Part shown: piece after piece, positions 9,501 to 18,685 of the stretch | Layout of the letters: each line of letters starts with the position of its first letter | Position numbering within the stretch: the stretch's first letter is position 1 | Source of the DNA: Methylomonas aurea | GTDB lineage: Bacteria > Pseudomonadota > Gammaproteobacteria > Methylococcales > Methylomonadaceae | Reading direction: 5' to 3' | Assembly (NCBI RefSeq): GCF_024505045.1 | Contig: NZ_JANIBM010000001.1 | Location: 351,781 to 415,780, forward strand | Length of the DNA: 64,000 bases | Notes under the pieces: model-generated | Told to the model about the DNA's origin: nothing | What the model saw: only the letters and a program-made list of their open reading frames with translations | The model's database searches: none | Made by a program: the position numbers and the translations under genes

Positions 9501-11324
9501 TTAGTCGCTGGCGCGCGAGGCGCGTTTGCGTTCGTTTTCGGTCAGCAGTTTTTTCCGCAACCGGATCGATTGCGGCGTGACTTCGACCAACTCGTCGTCG
9601 GCGATGAATTCCAGCGCTTGCTCCAGACTCATCTTGATCGGCGGGGTTAGCAGGATGTTCTCGTCGGAGCCGGCGGCGCGGATATTGGTCAACTGCTTGG
9701 CTTTGGTCGGGTTGACCACCAAGTCGTTATCGCGCGAGTGGATGCCGATCACCATGCCTTCGTAGACTTCGGTGGCGTGTTCGATGAACAGACGGCCGCG
9801 CTCCTGCAGATTGAACAGCGCATAACCCAGTGCCTTGCCTTGTACCATAGACACCAGCACGCCGTTGATGCGGCCGCCAACGCTGCCTTTTTTCATTGGG
9901 CCGTAGTGGTCGTAGACGTGATAGAACAAGCCGGAACCGGAAGTAGCGGTTAGAAACTCGGTTTGAAAACCGATCAGGCCGCGTGACGGCACCATGTATT
10001 CCAAGCGGGTACGGCCCTTACCGTCCGGCACCATGTTCAGCAGGTCGCCCTTGCGTTCGCCCAACTTTTCCATGATCGCGCCCTGGTGTTCGTCTTCCAG
10101 TTCGATGGTCACCATTTCGAACGGTTCGTGCATCTCGCCGTCGACTTCCTTCAAAATCACCTCCGGACGCGATACGCCCAGTTCGTAACCTTCGCGGCGC
10201 ATGTTTTCGATCAGGATCGACAAATGCAGTTCGCCTCGGCCGGAAACCTTGAATTTGTCCGGGTCCTCGGTGTCTTCGACGCGCAACGCCACGTTATGCT
10301 GCAATTCTTTTTGTAAACGGTCGCGAATCTGCCTTGAGGTGACGAACTTGCCTTCCTTGCCGGCGAACGGCGAGGTGTTGACCTGGAAGGTCATGCTGAC
10401 GGTGGGCTCGTCGACTTTTAGGGGCGGCAGTGCTTCGACCGCGTCTTGCTGGCACAGGGTGTCGGAAATCTCCAACTTGTCGATACCGGTAAAGGCAATA
10501 ATGTCGCCGGCTTGGGCTTGCGGCACTTCGATTCGTTCCAGACCCTTGAAGCCGAAGATTTGCAGCATCCGCACGTTGCGGGTAGTGCCTTCGCGGTTGA
10601 TCAAGGTCAGTTGCTGGTTGGATTTGACGGTACCGCGCTGAATGCGGCCGATACCGATCACGCCAACGTAGCTGTTGTAGTCCAGGCTGATCACCTGCAT
10701 TTGAAACGGGCCGTCGATGTTGACCGGTGGCGGGCTGACTTTGTCGACGATGGTTTGAAACAACGGCGTCATGTCGCCCCCTTCGACCGTACTTTCCAGG
10801 TCCAAGCCGGCATAACCTTTCAACGCCGAGGCGTAAACGATGGGGAAGTCCAGTTGTTCGTCGGTCGCGCCCAAGCGGTCGAACAAATCGAAGGTTTGGT
10901 CGATCACCCAATCCGGGCGAGCGCCGGGCCGGTCGACCTTGTTAATCACGACGATGGGTTTCAAACCCAAGGCAAAGGCTTTCTGAGTCACGAAGCGGGT
11001 TTGCGGCATCGGGCCGTCAACCGCATCGACCAGCAGCAGCACTGAATCGACCATCGACAATACCCGTTCGACTTCGCCGCCAAAGTCGGCGTGGCCCGGG
11101 GTGTCGACGATGTTGATGTGGTAGCCGTTCCAATCGATGGCGGTGTTTTTCGCCAGGATCGTAATCCCGCGTTCTTTTTCCAGGGCATTGGAGTCCATCA
11201 CCCGCTCGTCGACTTTTTCGTGGGCGTCGAAGGTGCCGGATTGTTGCAACAATTGATCGACGAGGGTGGTTTTGCCATGGTCGACGTGGGCGATGATGGC
11301 GATATTTCTGAGTTTTTCTATCAC
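9501..11324 (-). CDS. typA: Ribosome-associated translational GTPase TypA/BipA
   Basis: A 607-residue protein with GTPase motifs G1 'AHVDHGKT' (12-19), G3 'DTPGHADF' (74-81), G4 'NKVD' (128-131) and G5 'ASALKG', then EF-G-like domains II, III and V and the BipA-specific C-terminus ('[16 protein letters not shown]'). BipA binds the ribosome and helps large-subunit assembly and adaptation to cold and stress. Length and the missing EF-G domain IV separate it from EF-G and LepA. The gene stands alone on the minus strand, 101 bp downstream of the rhodanese gene and convergent with nadE. Confidence 0.97.
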   Translation of the reverse strand: MIEKLRNIAIIAHVDHGKTTLVDQLLQQSGTFDAHEKVDERVMDSNALEKERGITILAKNTAIDWNGYHINIVDTPGHADFGGEVERVLSMVDSVLLLVDAVDGPMPQTRFVTQKAFALGLKPIVVINKVDRPGARPDWVIDQTFDLFDRLGATDEQLDFPIVYASALKGYAGLDLESTVEGGDMTPLFQTIVDKVSPPPVNIDGPFQMQVISLDYNSYVGVIGIGRIQRGTVKSNQQLTLINREGTTRNVRMLQIFGFKGLERIEVPQAQAGDIIAFTGIDKLEISDTLCQQDAVEALPPLKVDEPTVSMTFQVNTSPFAGKEGKFVTSRQIRDRLQKELQHNVALRVEDTEDPDKFKVSGRGELHLSILIENMRREGYELGVSRPEVILKEVDGEMHEPFEMVTIELEDEHQGAIMEKLGERKGDLLNMVPDGKGRTRLEYMVPSRGLIGFQTEFLTATSGSGLFYHVYDHYGPMKKGSVGGRINGVLVSMVQGKALGYALFNLQERGRLFIEHATEVYEGMVIGIHSRDNDLVVNPTKAKQLTNIRAAGSDENILLTPPIKMSLEQALEFIADDELVEVTPQSIRLRKKLLTENERKRASRASD

Positions 11325-11425
11325 GGGATTTATTAAGTTTTTTACAAAAGAACGTGCGCCAGCTTTGCTAAAAACGCGAGCCGGCGCGGAAATGGGTGGC
11401 TATGGGTTTACAGTGAATGGGGGGA

Positions 11426-11818
11426 TTAGCTTTGGCTCCAAGGCAGGCCGTGGAAACGCCAGCCGCCGAGGTTACCGCGATGCTGGTTGGCGTCGAGCGG
11501 ACCTTCAAAGCCTTCCAGAATATTGACCAAATGCTGGTAGCCGGCGGCTTCCAGGGCTTTGGCGGCGTCTACAGAACGCTGTCCGCTGCGGCATAACAGC
11601 AGTACCGGCGCCGCTTTATCCGGAGCGTGTTGCTGGACCTGGGCAATGAAATCGGCGTTCAACTGCATCCCTGGGAATTCTTTCCAGGCGACGTGGATGG
11701 CCTTTGGCGGATGGCCGACGAAGCCGTGTTCGATGGCAGTGCGGACGTCGATCAGCACGGCGTTGGGATCGGTTTGCAACAAGTCCCAGGCTTGTTTGGG
11801 GTCGAGATTTTCTATCAT
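11426..11818 (-). CDS. Single-domain rhodanese-like protein
   Basis: A 130-residue cytoplasmic protein made of one rhodanese fold. 'VLIDVRTAIEHGFVGH' (about 20-35) and the active loop 'LLCRSGQRSVDAAK' (Cys near 76) are clear. Such proteins carry sulfane sulfur on the loop cysteine as a persulfide and donate it to acceptors; the physiological acceptor here is unknown. It lies 10 bp after the methyltransferase gene, so it is probably in the LysR-methyltransferase-rhodanese transcription unit. Confidence 0.9.
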   Translation of the reverse strand: MIENLDPKQAWDLLQTDPNAVLIDVRTAIEHGFVGHPPKAIHVAWKEFPGMQLNADFIAQVQQHAPDKAAPVLLLCRSGQRSVDAAKALEAAGYQHLVNILEGFEGPLDANQHRGNLGGWRFHGLPWSQS

Positions 11819-11828
11819 GGGTTACCGC

Positions 11829-12401
11829 TCAAGTTTTTTGCCCGATGAAACAGGCTTCGTTTCGGTTGCCGAGCCGCGTGTCACCGATCCTGGCGTATTC
11901 CTGGTAAAAAACCACGCTCAGGGGCTGAAACAGCTCGAGAAGCTCGTTGCGCGCCAATAGGTAATCGGGATTGCTGGGGCCGTGTTGGTCAAGCTTGTCG
12001 CGGGTAAATGTTTGATAAAACAGCAGGCCGCCCGGATTCAAGGCCGCCATTATCGCATTACACAGGGTGCGGTCAAGAAAACGGCAGATGACAATCACAT
12101 CGTAGCGGTGATCCGCTAACGATTCGCTGCCGATTTGGCAGTGCCGGGTATTGATGCTGAGGCTTTGCCGATCGGCATAGTGGCGGAGTTTATCCAGCGC
12201 TACCGACGACACGTTCCAGGCGTCAACGCTTAGTCCTGATTTAGCCAATGACAGTGCGTTACCGCCCAGGCCGCAGGCCAAATCTAGCGCTTTGCCCTGA
12301 GGCGGGAGCAAATGCAAGTGGTTGGCGAGTACTTCGGATGCCGTTGGCGTATCCGCAGAGCAGCTATAGATAGCGTCCCACTTGTTTTGTAGCTCGCTCA
12401 C
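11829..12401 (-). CDS. Class I SAM-dependent methyltransferase (TehB-like)
   Basis: The frame stays open upstream, but the gene most likely starts at the GTG at 12401 ('VSELQNKWDAIY'), which overlaps the LysR stop codon (GTGA). That gives 190 residues, a normal size. SAM motif I reads 'ALDLACGLGGNALSLAK' (about 40-56), with the acidic post-motif and 'YDVIVICRFLDRTL' (motif II region). The general shape resembles TehB-like or thiopurine-type methyltransferases. The substrate is not visible. The tight coupling to a regulator suggests a joint, unknown response. Confidence 0.85.
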   Translation of the reverse strand: MSELQNKWDAIYSCSADTPTASEVLANHLHLLPPQGKALDLACGLGGNALSLAKSGLSVDAWNVSSVALDKLRHYADRQSLSINTRHCQIGSESLADHRYDVIVICRFLDRTLCNAIMAALNPGGLLFYQTFTRDKLDQHGPSNPDYLLARNELLELFQPLSVVFYQEYARIGDTRLGNRNEACFIGQKT

Positions 12402-13300
12402 GGATTCATGCCGATCCGGTGCGGCAGCCAGGCCTGGATGAACTCCAGGAAGGAACGGACTTTGGCGGACAAATACTTGCGGTGCGGATAGACCGCGTAG
12501 ATTTCCAATGGGGCGATGCCGTATTGCTCCATCACCACTTGCAAACGGCCTTGTTCGATGTCGCGGCCGACGATATAGCGCGGCAGCATGATCAGGCCCA
12601 GGCCGTTGACCGCGGCATTGCGGATCGGGTCGGCCATGTTGGCCTGCATCCGGCCGGTTACTGTGACGGTGCGCTCGCCGAGAATGCCTTTGAAGCGCCA
12701 TTTGTTGCGCGGCGGAATCGCCCAGTTGATCAGGCAGCTGTGGTCTTCCAGGTCTTCCGGGTCTTGCGGGATGCCGTGGTTTTTCAGGTATTCCGGCGAG
12801 GCGCAGACCACCAATGACGAACTGGCCAACTTGCGGGCGACCAGGCTGGTGTCGTTGAGTTGGCCCAAGTAGATTGCCAGATCGACGCCCTCGTCGATCA
12901 AATCCACCTGGCCGCCTTTTAGCACCATCTCCACCGACAGATCCGGGTAGTTTTTCAGATACTCGGTCAGACCCGGCGAGATATGGCTGGCGCCAATCAC
13001 CGGCGGCGCCAAAATTTTCAACGTGCCGCGCGGTTCGGTTTGCAAATGGGTGATGGCCGATTCCATTTCTGCAACGTCTAGCAGCACTTGTTGGCAACGC
13101 TCCAGATAAGCCTCGCCGGCTTCCGTCAGGCTTAAGCTGCGGGTCGTACGGTTGAACAGGCGCGTATTCAACTCGCTCTCCAGTTGCATGATGTGCTTGG
13201 TGGCCATGGCGCGGGAGATGTCCAAATCCTTGGCGGCGCCGGCGAAGCTGCCGGCCTTGGCGACGCGGACAAAAACATTCATGCTGGTTAGTTTGTCCAT
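12398..13300 (-). CDS. LysR-family transcriptional regulator
   Basis: A 300-residue protein of normal LysR length. The N-terminal helix-turn-helix (about 1-60: 'FVRVAKAGSFAGAAKDLDIS', then 'ATKHIMQLESELNTRLFNRT') is followed by 'SLTEAGEAYLERCQQ' and a two-lobed effector domain to the C-terminus. It resembles the large CrgA/DsdC-like group that autoregulates and controls neighbouring genes. It heads the minus-strand unit with the methyltransferase and rhodanese genes and diverges from the small membrane-protein gene at 13489, which is also a possible target. The inducer is unknown. Confidence 0.93.
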   Translation of the reverse strand: MDKLTSMNVFVRVAKAGSFAGAAKDLDISRAMATKHIMQLESELNTRLFNRTTRSLSLTEAGEAYLERCQQVLLDVAEMESAITHLQTEPRGTLKILAPPVIGASHISPGLTEYLKNYPDLSVEMVLKGGQVDLIDEGVDLAIYLGQLNDTSLVARKLASSSLVVCASPEYLKNHGIPQDPEDLEDHSCLINWAIPPRNKWRFKGILGERTVTVTGRMQANMADPIRNAAVNGLGLIMLPRYIVGRDIEQGRLQVVMEQYGIAPLEIYAVYPHRKYLSAKVRSFLEFIQAWLPHRIGMNP

Positions 13301-13337
13301 TCTGCCTCCGGGGACATTATAAAGGGGCTAAAAAACG

Positions 13338-13367
13338 TTGACATTTTTATTGTTTCTTAACTTTATA
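13338..13367 (+). promoter_or_regulatory. Candidate sigma-70 promoter (TTGACA / TTTATA, 18-bp spacer)
   Basis: A perfect -35 TTGACA at 13338 and a TTTATA -10 at 13362, set in AT-rich sequence between the LysR gene and the small membrane-protein gene. It points toward the small gene. Confidence 0.45.
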
Positions 13368-13390
13368 CAATTTATTTAATAAATGCCTAA

Positions 13391-13418
13391 TTGTAAACTT
13401 TTTTATCTCCGGTATAGT
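13391..13418 (+). promoter_or_regulatory. Candidate sigma-70 promoter (TTGTAA / TATAGT, 16-bp spacer)
   Basis: A second promoter-like pair 50 bp downstream of the first, with -10 TATAGT ending 70 bp before the start codon at 13489. Either or both could drive the small gene. Confidence 0.45.
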
Positions 13419-13488
13419 GTGCAGCAACTTAACGAGAAAGCACAGAAAATCTTGGCAAATACAAGATTAAACAGAGGATTTGAGCACA

Positions 13489-13641
13489 ATGAACGAGTTT
13501 AAAAAAGATGTACTGGTCGGTACTTTGTTTGTCGCCGGTATTTTGAATTTTCTTTCCGGGCTGTTTGTGATTTCCACTGTCCTGTTTGCAGCGACGTCGA
13601 TGTTCAGCAATATCTCGCTCGATACTCAAGCGAGCCGCTGA
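13489..13641 (+). CDS. Small single-span membrane protein, 50 residues, function unknown
   Basis: ATG at 13489 with AGAGGA about 10 bases before it opens a 50-codon frame. It encodes a short charged start ('MNEFKKDVLVG'), one long hydrophobic stretch (about 9-40, 'FLSGLFVISTVLFAA') and a polar end ('LDTQASR'). The charged N-terminus followed by a helix with a glycine suggests an inner-membrane small protein. Good promoter candidates upstream and a textbook terminator downstream make a self-contained transcription unit, which supports expression. I do not recognise a family. Confidence 0.6.
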   Translation: MNEFKKDVLVGTLFVAGILNFLSGLFVISTVLFAATSMFSNISLDTQASR

Positions 13642-13721
13642 TCCCCCGAATTTGTAACTACCTCCTGGTGTTGTAATTAACGAGCGGTAACCTCCTTCCA
13701 AGCACTCCGCTGGTTTTCTTG

Positions 13722-13755
13722 CCTCCCTCTGCGCGAGCATTGGGAGGTTTTTTTT
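13722..13755 (+). terminator. Rho-independent terminator
   Basis: CCTCCC (13722-13727) pairs with GGGAGG (13742-13747). The loop holds a mini-hairpin TGC-GCGA-GCA with a GNRA-type tetraloop, and eight T residues follow directly. It ends the small membrane-protein transcript before hisE. Confidence 0.85.
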
Positions 13756-13825
13756 GTCCGCAGTTTTTCCGGCACTTTGGGCGTCATGCTATGATTCAGC
13801 CCGTTCGCAATCGAGATCAACAGTC

Positions 13826-14146
13826 ATGAACGACGTTTTACAGCAATTGGCATTGGTGCTGGAGCAGCGCAAACAACAATCCGCCGATCAATCTTATGTG
13901 GCCAGCTTGTATGCCAAAGGTTTGGACCATATTTTGAAAAAAATAGGTGAGGAAGCCACGGAAACGGTAATGGCTGCGAAAGACGGCGATAAAGATAAGA
14001 TCGTTTATGAAGTGGCCGATCTATGGTTTCACTCCATGGTCTTGTTAGCGCATCAGGAACTCGGGCCGGAACAGGTGATCAACGAGCTGCAGCGGCGTTT
14101 CGGTTTGTCCGGTCTGCAGGAAAAAGCGCAACGCAGCTCTTCATAG
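13826..14146 (+). CDS. hisE: Phosphoribosyl-ATP diphosphatase
   Basis: The start at 13826 gives a 106-residue protein; upstream in-frame codons run through the terminator. It has the all-alpha MazG-like fold of HisE with metal-binding acidic residues in '[15 protein letters not shown]' (about 37-51) and '[15 protein letters not shown]' (about 58-72). It removes pyrophosphate from phosphoribosyl-ATP, step two of histidine synthesis. It is a stand-alone HisE, not fused to HisI. The rest of the his operon is not in the window. It precedes tatA by 20 bp, the hisE-tatABC order known from many proteobacteria. Confidence 0.95.
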   Translation: MNDVLQQLALVLEQRKQQSADQSYVASLYAKGLDHILKKIGEEATETVMAAKDGDKDKIVYEVADLWFHSMVLLAHQELGPEQVINELQRRFGLSGLQEKAQRSSS

Positions 14147-14166
14147 TCAAACAGCAGGAGTAAATA

Positions 14167-14382
14167 ATGGGTTTTAGTATTCCGCATTTATTGGTGGTGC
14201 TGATCATCGTCGTGTTGGTATTCGGCACCAAGCGATTGAAAAATGTCGGCGCCGATCTCGGCGAGGCCATCCGGGGTTTCCGGAATGCCGTAAAGGAAGG
14301 CAGCGAAGACAAAACGCTGGCCAATAAGGAAGGCGATGTGCTGGAAGGCGAAGTCTCCAGTAACGAAAAAGACAAGGTGTAA
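14167..14382 (+). CDS. tatA: Sec-independent protein translocase subunit TatA
   Basis: A 71-residue protein with an N-terminal membrane helix (about 5-21, '[16 protein letters not shown]'), the conserved hinge 'FGTKRLKN', an amphipathic helix ('[17 protein letters not shown]') and a short acidic tail. TatA oligomerises to form the twin-arginine pore that exports folded proteins. AGCAGGAG precedes the start. It is first of tatABC, spaced 7 bp from tatB. Confidence 0.96.
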   Translation: MGFSIPHLLVVLIIVVLVFGTKRLKNVGADLGEAIRGFRNAVKEGSEDKTLANKEGDVLEGEVSSNEKDKV

Positions 14383-14389
14383 CGCGGCT

Positions 14390-14713
14390 ATGTTCGACGT
14401 CGGTTTTTCCGAATTGCTGATGGTCGGCTTGGTGGCCTTATTGGTATTGGGGCCGGAAAAATTGCCCAGAGCCGCCCGCTTGGCCGGGCTATGGGTCGGT
14501 AAGGCTCGTAGCGTGCTGGCAGTCGCCAAGGCGGAGATCAAGCAAGAGCTGGCGGCCGAAGAGATGCGGCAACTGATGCAGCAAAACATTATTGCCGGCG
14601 AAGTGCAAAAAGCCTTGGACGACACCCGCTCGGCCGTAGAAGACATCAATTTCAATATTCAAGCAGCGACCGAAGCCGATCAACACGATGACAAACCACG
14701 TTCAGCCGGATAA
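14390..14713 (+). CDS. tatB: Sec-independent protein translocase subunit TatB
   Basis: The start at 14390 ('MFDVGFSELLMVGLVALLV') is the family start, giving 107 residues. TatB hallmarks are the Glu in 'FSELLMVG', 'VLGPEKLPRAARLAG' and a long amphipathic and charged helix to the C-terminus. TatB with TatC forms the receptor for twin-arginine signal peptides. It is shorter than E. coli TatB (171) but within family range. It overlaps tatC by 26 bp. Confidence 0.95.
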   Translation: MFDVGFSELLMVGLVALLVLGPEKLPRAARLAGLWVGKARSVLAVAKAEIKQELAAEEMRQLMQQNIIAGEVQKALDDTRSAVEDINFNIQAATEADQHDDKPRSAG

Positions 14714-15443
14714 CGAACAGTCATTTTTCAGCCATCTGGTCGAACTGCGCGACCGTCTGTTAAAGATGGTGCTCTGCGTACTGCTGGTGTTTGTCGGCAC
14801 CGCCAGTTACGCTAACGAGATCTACGCTTTTTTGGCAGATCCGCTGTTACAGCATATGCCGAAAAACAGCTCTATGATCGCGATAGACGTGGCTTCGCCG
14901 TTTTTTACCCCGTTTAAACTGGCATTCGTCGTCGCCGTGTTTGCCAGTATCCCTTTCATTCTTTACCAGTTTTGGGGCTTCGTCGCGCCGGGTTTGTACC
15001 GCCACGAGAAAATGATGGTTGCTCCGCTGTTGCTGGCCAGCACGGTATTATTCTACGGCGGCGCGGCGTTCGCTTATTTTCTGGTGTTCCCGTTGGTGTT
15101 TTCCTATCTGACGGCCGCAGCACCGGCCGGCGTCGCCGTGATGACCGACATCGCCACCTATTTGGATTTCGTCTTGGCGATGTTTTTTGCATTCGGCCTG
15201 GCCTTCGAAATTCCGGTGTTGACCATCGTGCTGGTCTGGACCGGCATCATCAGTCCGGAATCCTTGGCGGAAAAACGGCCTTACGTGATCGTCGGCGTAT
15301 TCGTGGTGGCGATGTTTCTGACGCCGCCCGATGCGCTGTCGCAGACCTTGTTAGCCGTGCCAATGTGGTTGTTGTTCGAATCCGGACTACTGTTCTCGAG
15401 ATTGATAACCCGGCGCGACCGCGCAGCCGAGAACGATGGTTAG
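14688..15443 (+). CDS. tatC: Sec-independent protein translocase subunit TatC
   Basis: A 251-residue protein with six membrane helices. Signature segments are the N-terminal 'FFSHLVELRDRLLK' and 'FVAPGLYRHEKMMVAPLL' (first periplasmic-cytoplasmic loop region, about 95-113), with the conserved Glu near 'LAFEIPVL'. TatC is the core receptor of the twin-arginine system. Its start lies inside tatB and its end overlaps the YggS-type gene by 8 bp, so translation is coupled through the cluster. Confidence 0.97.
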   Translation: MTNHVQPDNEQSFFSHLVELRDRLLKMVLCVLLVFVGTASYANEIYAFLADPLLQHMPKNSSMIAIDVASPFFTPFKLAFVVAVFASIPFILYQFWGFVAPGLYRHEKMMVAPLLLASTVLFYGGAAFAYFLVFPLVFSYLTAAAPAGVAVMTDIATYLDFVLAMFFAFGLAFEIPVLTIVLVWTGIISPESLAEKRPYVIVGVFVVAMFLTPPDALSQTLLAVPMWLLFESGLLFSRLITRRDRAAENDG

Positions 15444-16119
15444 TATTGCCGGACGTTTTGCAGCGGTCCGCGCCCAATTGCGCGATGCCGAAAACGCCGC
15501 CGGGCGCCTGCCGGGTAGCGTGCAACTGCTTGCCGTCAGCAAAACCAAACCGGCAGCCGACTTGGCCGCGGTTTACCGATTGGGCCAGCGCCATTTCGGC
15601 GAGAATTATCTGCAGGAGGCTTTGAAGAAGCAGCAGCAACTGGCTGCGTTCGATATCAGTTGGCATTTCATCGGCCCGATCCAATCCAACAAAACCCGGC
15701 CGATAGCGGAGAATTTCGCCTGGGTGCACAGCGTCGACCGTTTGAAAATCGCCGAGCGTCTCAGCGAGCAACGCCCGGACCATTTGCCGCCGCTGAATAT
15801 CTGCCTGCAAGTCAATATCAGCGACGAAGCTACCAAATCCGGCATCAGCTTGGCCGAGTTGCCGGATTTGGTTCGGCAAGTGGAACAATTGCCGCGCCTG
15901 CGTCTGCGCGGCGTAATGGCAATACCGGAACCGGCGGCCGATTTCGAAGCGCAGCGTATACCCTATCGACGTCTCTACCAGGCGGCGACGGCATTGCATC
16001 GGCCGCAGCTGGACACGTTTTCGTTCGGCATGAGCGGCGACTTGCTCGCCGCAGTCACCGAGGGTGCGACGCTGGTTAGGATCGGCACCGCGCTGTTCGG
16101 CGCGCGTCCTAGCCAATAA
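15436..16119 (+). CDS. YggS/PLPBP-family pyridoxal phosphate homeostasis protein
   Basis: A 227-residue single-domain TIM-barrel PLP-binding protein. The PLP lysine lies in 'QLLAVSKTKPAADL' (about 34), followed by the family signature 'FGENYLQEAL'. 'WHFIGPIQSNKTRPIAE' and 'FSFGMSGDLLAAVTEGATLVR' (phosphate-binding end) complete the set. The family has no known catalytic activity; it buffers PLP and affects amino-acid and cofactor balance. The start overlaps the tatC stop. In many genomes this gene sits with proC or pilT instead, so the tat linkage here is a local arrangement. Confidence 0.94.
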   Translation: MVSIAGRFAAVRAQLRDAENAAGRLPGSVQLLAVSKTKPAADLAAVYRLGQRHFGENYLQEALKKQQQLAAFDISWHFIGPIQSNKTRPIAENFAWVHSVDRLKIAERLSEQRPDHLPPLNICLQVNISDEATKSGISLAELPDLVRQVEQLPRLRLRGVMAIPEPAADFEAQRIPYRRLYQAATALHRPQLDTFSFGMSGDLLAAVTEGATLVRIGTALFGARPSQ

Positions 16120-16176
16120 ATTGTTTTTCATGGATAATGCGGGGAATTTTCCGACAAATCCCCATTCTTCGAAGCG

Positions 16177-17937
16177 ATGAAACAAAAGCTGGAGTCCCTT
16201 TTACAACAGGCAGTTGCAGGTATCAAAACCCAAGGTATTCTCGAAAGCGATTTCATTGCCCAAATTCAATTAGAACGCACCAAAGACCCGCAACACGGCG
16301 ATTTCGCTACCAATCTGGCGATGTTGTTGGCCAAGCCGGCCAAACAAAACCCGCGGCAGCTCGCCGAAAAAATCGTCGCCGCATTGCCGGCCGACCCGGC
16401 AGTGGTCAAAGTAGAGATCGCCGGGCCTGGATTCATCAACTTTTTCATAAATCCCGATAGCCAGTTCCAGATCGTACGCCAAGTGCTGGAACAAGGCAGC
16501 GCCTTCGGCTTGAGCCGGATCGGGGCCGGACAACGAGTGCAAGTCGAGTTTGTCTCGGCTAATCCGACCGGGCCGTTGCATGTCGGCCACGGCCGTGGTG
16601 CTGCCTACGGTTCCGCCGTAGCCGATTTGCTGGAAGCGGCCGGTTTCAGTGTCGAGCGCGAATACTACGTCAACGATGCCGGTCGGCAAATGGATATCTT
16701 GGCGACCAGCGTCTGGTTGCGTTATTTGGAAGCCTGCGGCGAGGTATTGCCTTTTCCGAGTAACGGCTACCGTGGCGAGTACGTTAGAGATATTTCAGCC
16801 AATTTGCACAGAAGCGCCGGCGACAAGTACCGCAAGCCCTCCGCTCAGGTTTTGGCGGATTTACCGGCCGACGAAGCGCAAGGCGGCGATAAGGAAAAGC
16901 ATATCGATGCGCTGATCGAACGCGCTAAAACGCTGTTGGGGCCGGAAGCTTACGAGCAGGTGTTTCAGGCCGGTCTTGACGAGATTCTGCAGGATATCAA
17001 AGACGACCTAGCCGAGTTCGGCGTCGGCTACCAACGCTGGTTCTCGGAACGCTCGTTGATGGACGACCAATCCATTGACCGGGCGTTACGGCGCTTGGAC
17101 GAGGCCGGGTTTTTGTACCGGCAGGAAGGTGCGACCTGGTTCGCCTCCAGCCGATTGGGCGACGAGAAAGACCGGGTGGTGGTGCGCGACAACGGCCAAA
17201 CCACGTATTTTGCGTCCGATATCGCTTACCACATGAACAAGCTGGATCGGGGCTTCGACAAAATCATCAATATCTGGGGTGCCGACCACCACGGCTATAT
17301 TCCAAGGGTTAAAGCCGCGATGCAGGCCCTGGGTGCCGACGATTCCAAACTGAAGGTCTTGTTGGTGCAATTTGCCGTGCTTTACCGCGGCGACGAAAAG
17401 GTGCAAATGTCGACCCGATCCGGCGAATTCGTCACCTTGCGCCAACTGCGTAACGAAGTCGGCAAAGACGCCTGCCGTTTTTTCTACGTGATGCGCAAGT
17501 CCGAGCAGCACATGGATTTCGACTTGAAACTGGCGACCTCCAAAACCAACGAGAATCCGGTTTATTACGTGCAGTACGCGCATGCCCGGGTGTGCAGCGT
17601 GTTGCGCCAACTGGACGAAAAAGGTCGGCAACGCGATCCCCTTCTGGGAATGCAGCATTTGCATTTGCTTACTGAGGAACAGGAAAGCGCGCTATTGACG
17701 ACATTGTCCAGATATCCGGAAACCTTAGAACGGGCGGCGTTGAACTACGAGCCGCACCAATTGATTCAATATCTGCGCGAATTGGCCAACCAATTCCATA
17801 GTTACTATAACGCCCACCAATTTTTGGTCGACGACGACAAGCTGTGCAATGCCCGGATTAACCTGGTTTGTGCGGTCCGGCAAGTGTTGGCCAACGCCAT
17901 GTCTCTGCTGAAAATCAATACACCCGAAGCGATGTAA
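16177..17937 (+). CDS. argS: Arginyl-tRNA synthetase
   Basis: A 586-residue class I synthetase of normal length. It has the ArgS-specific N-terminal domain (1-110), the HIGH motif as 'HVGH' (135-138) in '[15 protein letters not shown]', a degenerate KMSKS as '[11 protein letters not shown]', and the all-helical anticodon domain with '[17 protein letters not shown]'. It charges tRNA-Arg; a tRNA-Arg(CCG) gene lies at 56368 in this window. It is directly followed, with no gap, by a SPOR-domain gene, a pairing seen in other gammaproteobacteria. Confidence 0.97.
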   Translation: MKQKLESLLQQAVAGIKTQGILESDFIAQIQLERTKDPQHGDFATNLAMLLAKPAKQNPRQLAEKIVAALPADPAVVKVEIAGPGFINFFINPDSQFQIVRQVLEQGSAFGLSRIGAGQRVQVEFVSANPTGPLHVGHGRGAAYGSAVADLLEAAGFSVEREYYVNDAGRQMDILATSVWLRYLEACGEVLPFPSNGYRGEYVRDISANLHRSAGDKYRKPSAQVLADLPADEAQGGDKEKHIDALIERAKTLLGPEAYEQVFQAGLDEILQDIKDDLAEFGVGYQRWFSERSLMDDQSIDRALRRLDEAGFLYRQEGATWFASSRLGDEKDRVVVRDNGQTTYFASDIAYHMNKLDRGFDKIINIWGADHHGYIPRVKAAMQALGADDSKLKVLLVQFAVLYRGDEKVQMSTRSGEFVTLRQLRNEVGKDACRFFYVMRKSEQHMDFDLKLATSKTNENPVYYVQYAHARVCSVLRQLDEKGRQRDPLLGMQHLHLLTEEQESALLTTLSRYPETLERAALNYEPHQLIQYLRELANQFHSYYNAHQFLVDDDKLCNARINLVCAVRQVLANAMSLLKINTPEAM

Positions 17938-18564
17938 ATGGCCAGAGATTACAAGCACCGCGTACAAAGCCCCAATTACGGCGCCGGCCGGCGGAAGCCG
18001 AAGCAGTCGTCGGTTGCGTTATGGCGCTGGTTGTTGGTGATCATGCTGATTGCAGCCTTCGTGGTATTTCTGAACATGATCGGCAAATTGGTGCCCGAGT
18101 TGGTCGCCGGCAAGCCCGTCCAGGAAACGCCGCCGGCCGCCGAACCGATAAAGCAGGAATTGCCGCTAAAACCGAAAACCGCCGCCGAAGCGGAGAAACC
18201 GGCCGAGCCGGTCGAACCTGAAGAGCCGCGCTACGACTTTTACACCATTCTGCCGCAGGCGGAAGTCGTGGTGCCGGACTACGAGATCAAAACCCGGGTC
18301 CGCGAGCAATTGGTCGGCAAAACTAAGGCAACCAAATACATCATGCAGGCAGGCTCGTTCAGGGAAGCTGCCGAAGCAGAACGCCACAAAGCGAAATTGG
18401 CGTTACTCGGTATCGAGTCGCGGGTCGAAAAAGCCAAGGTCGGCAATGTGATTTGGCATCGAGTCAAGGTGGGGCCGTACGATAATCCGGCCAGCGTTTC
18501 CACGATCAAGGAATTGCTGCAGAAAAACGGTATTGGCGTAATCGTCACCGAAAGCGGCCAATAA
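17938..18564 (+). CDS. SPOR-domain membrane protein, FtsN-like
   Basis: A 208-residue bitopic protein: basic cytoplasmic tail (1-25), one membrane helix ('LLVIMLIAAFVVFLNMIG', about 32-50), a Pro/Glu/Ala-rich periplasmic linker (60-125), and a C-terminal SPOR domain (about 130-205, 'YIMQAGSFREAAEAERHK'). SPOR domains bind glycan strands lacking stem peptides at division sites. The layout and position right after argS match FtsN-type division proteins. The start codon directly follows the argS stop. A terminator is not evident. Confidence 0.85.
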   Translation: MARDYKHRVQSPNYGAGRRKPKQSSVALWRWLLVIMLIAAFVVFLNMIGKLVPELVAGKPVQETPPAAEPIKQELPLKPKTAAEAEKPAEPVEPEEPRYDFYTILPQAEVVVPDYEIKTRVREQLVGKTKATKYIMQAGSFREAAEAERHKAKLALLGIESRVEKAKVGNVIWHRVKVGPYDNPASVSTIKELLQKNGIGVIVTESGQ

Positions 18565-18685
18565 AATTTGCAGTCCGGAAAGGCCGGCAGACAAATATTT
18601 GCAGCCGATCGGGCGCATTTATCGATTGACTGGCCTATAGTTTTAAGCTCTGATTAAAGCCCACAATTTCCAGGGGAGACGCTAC

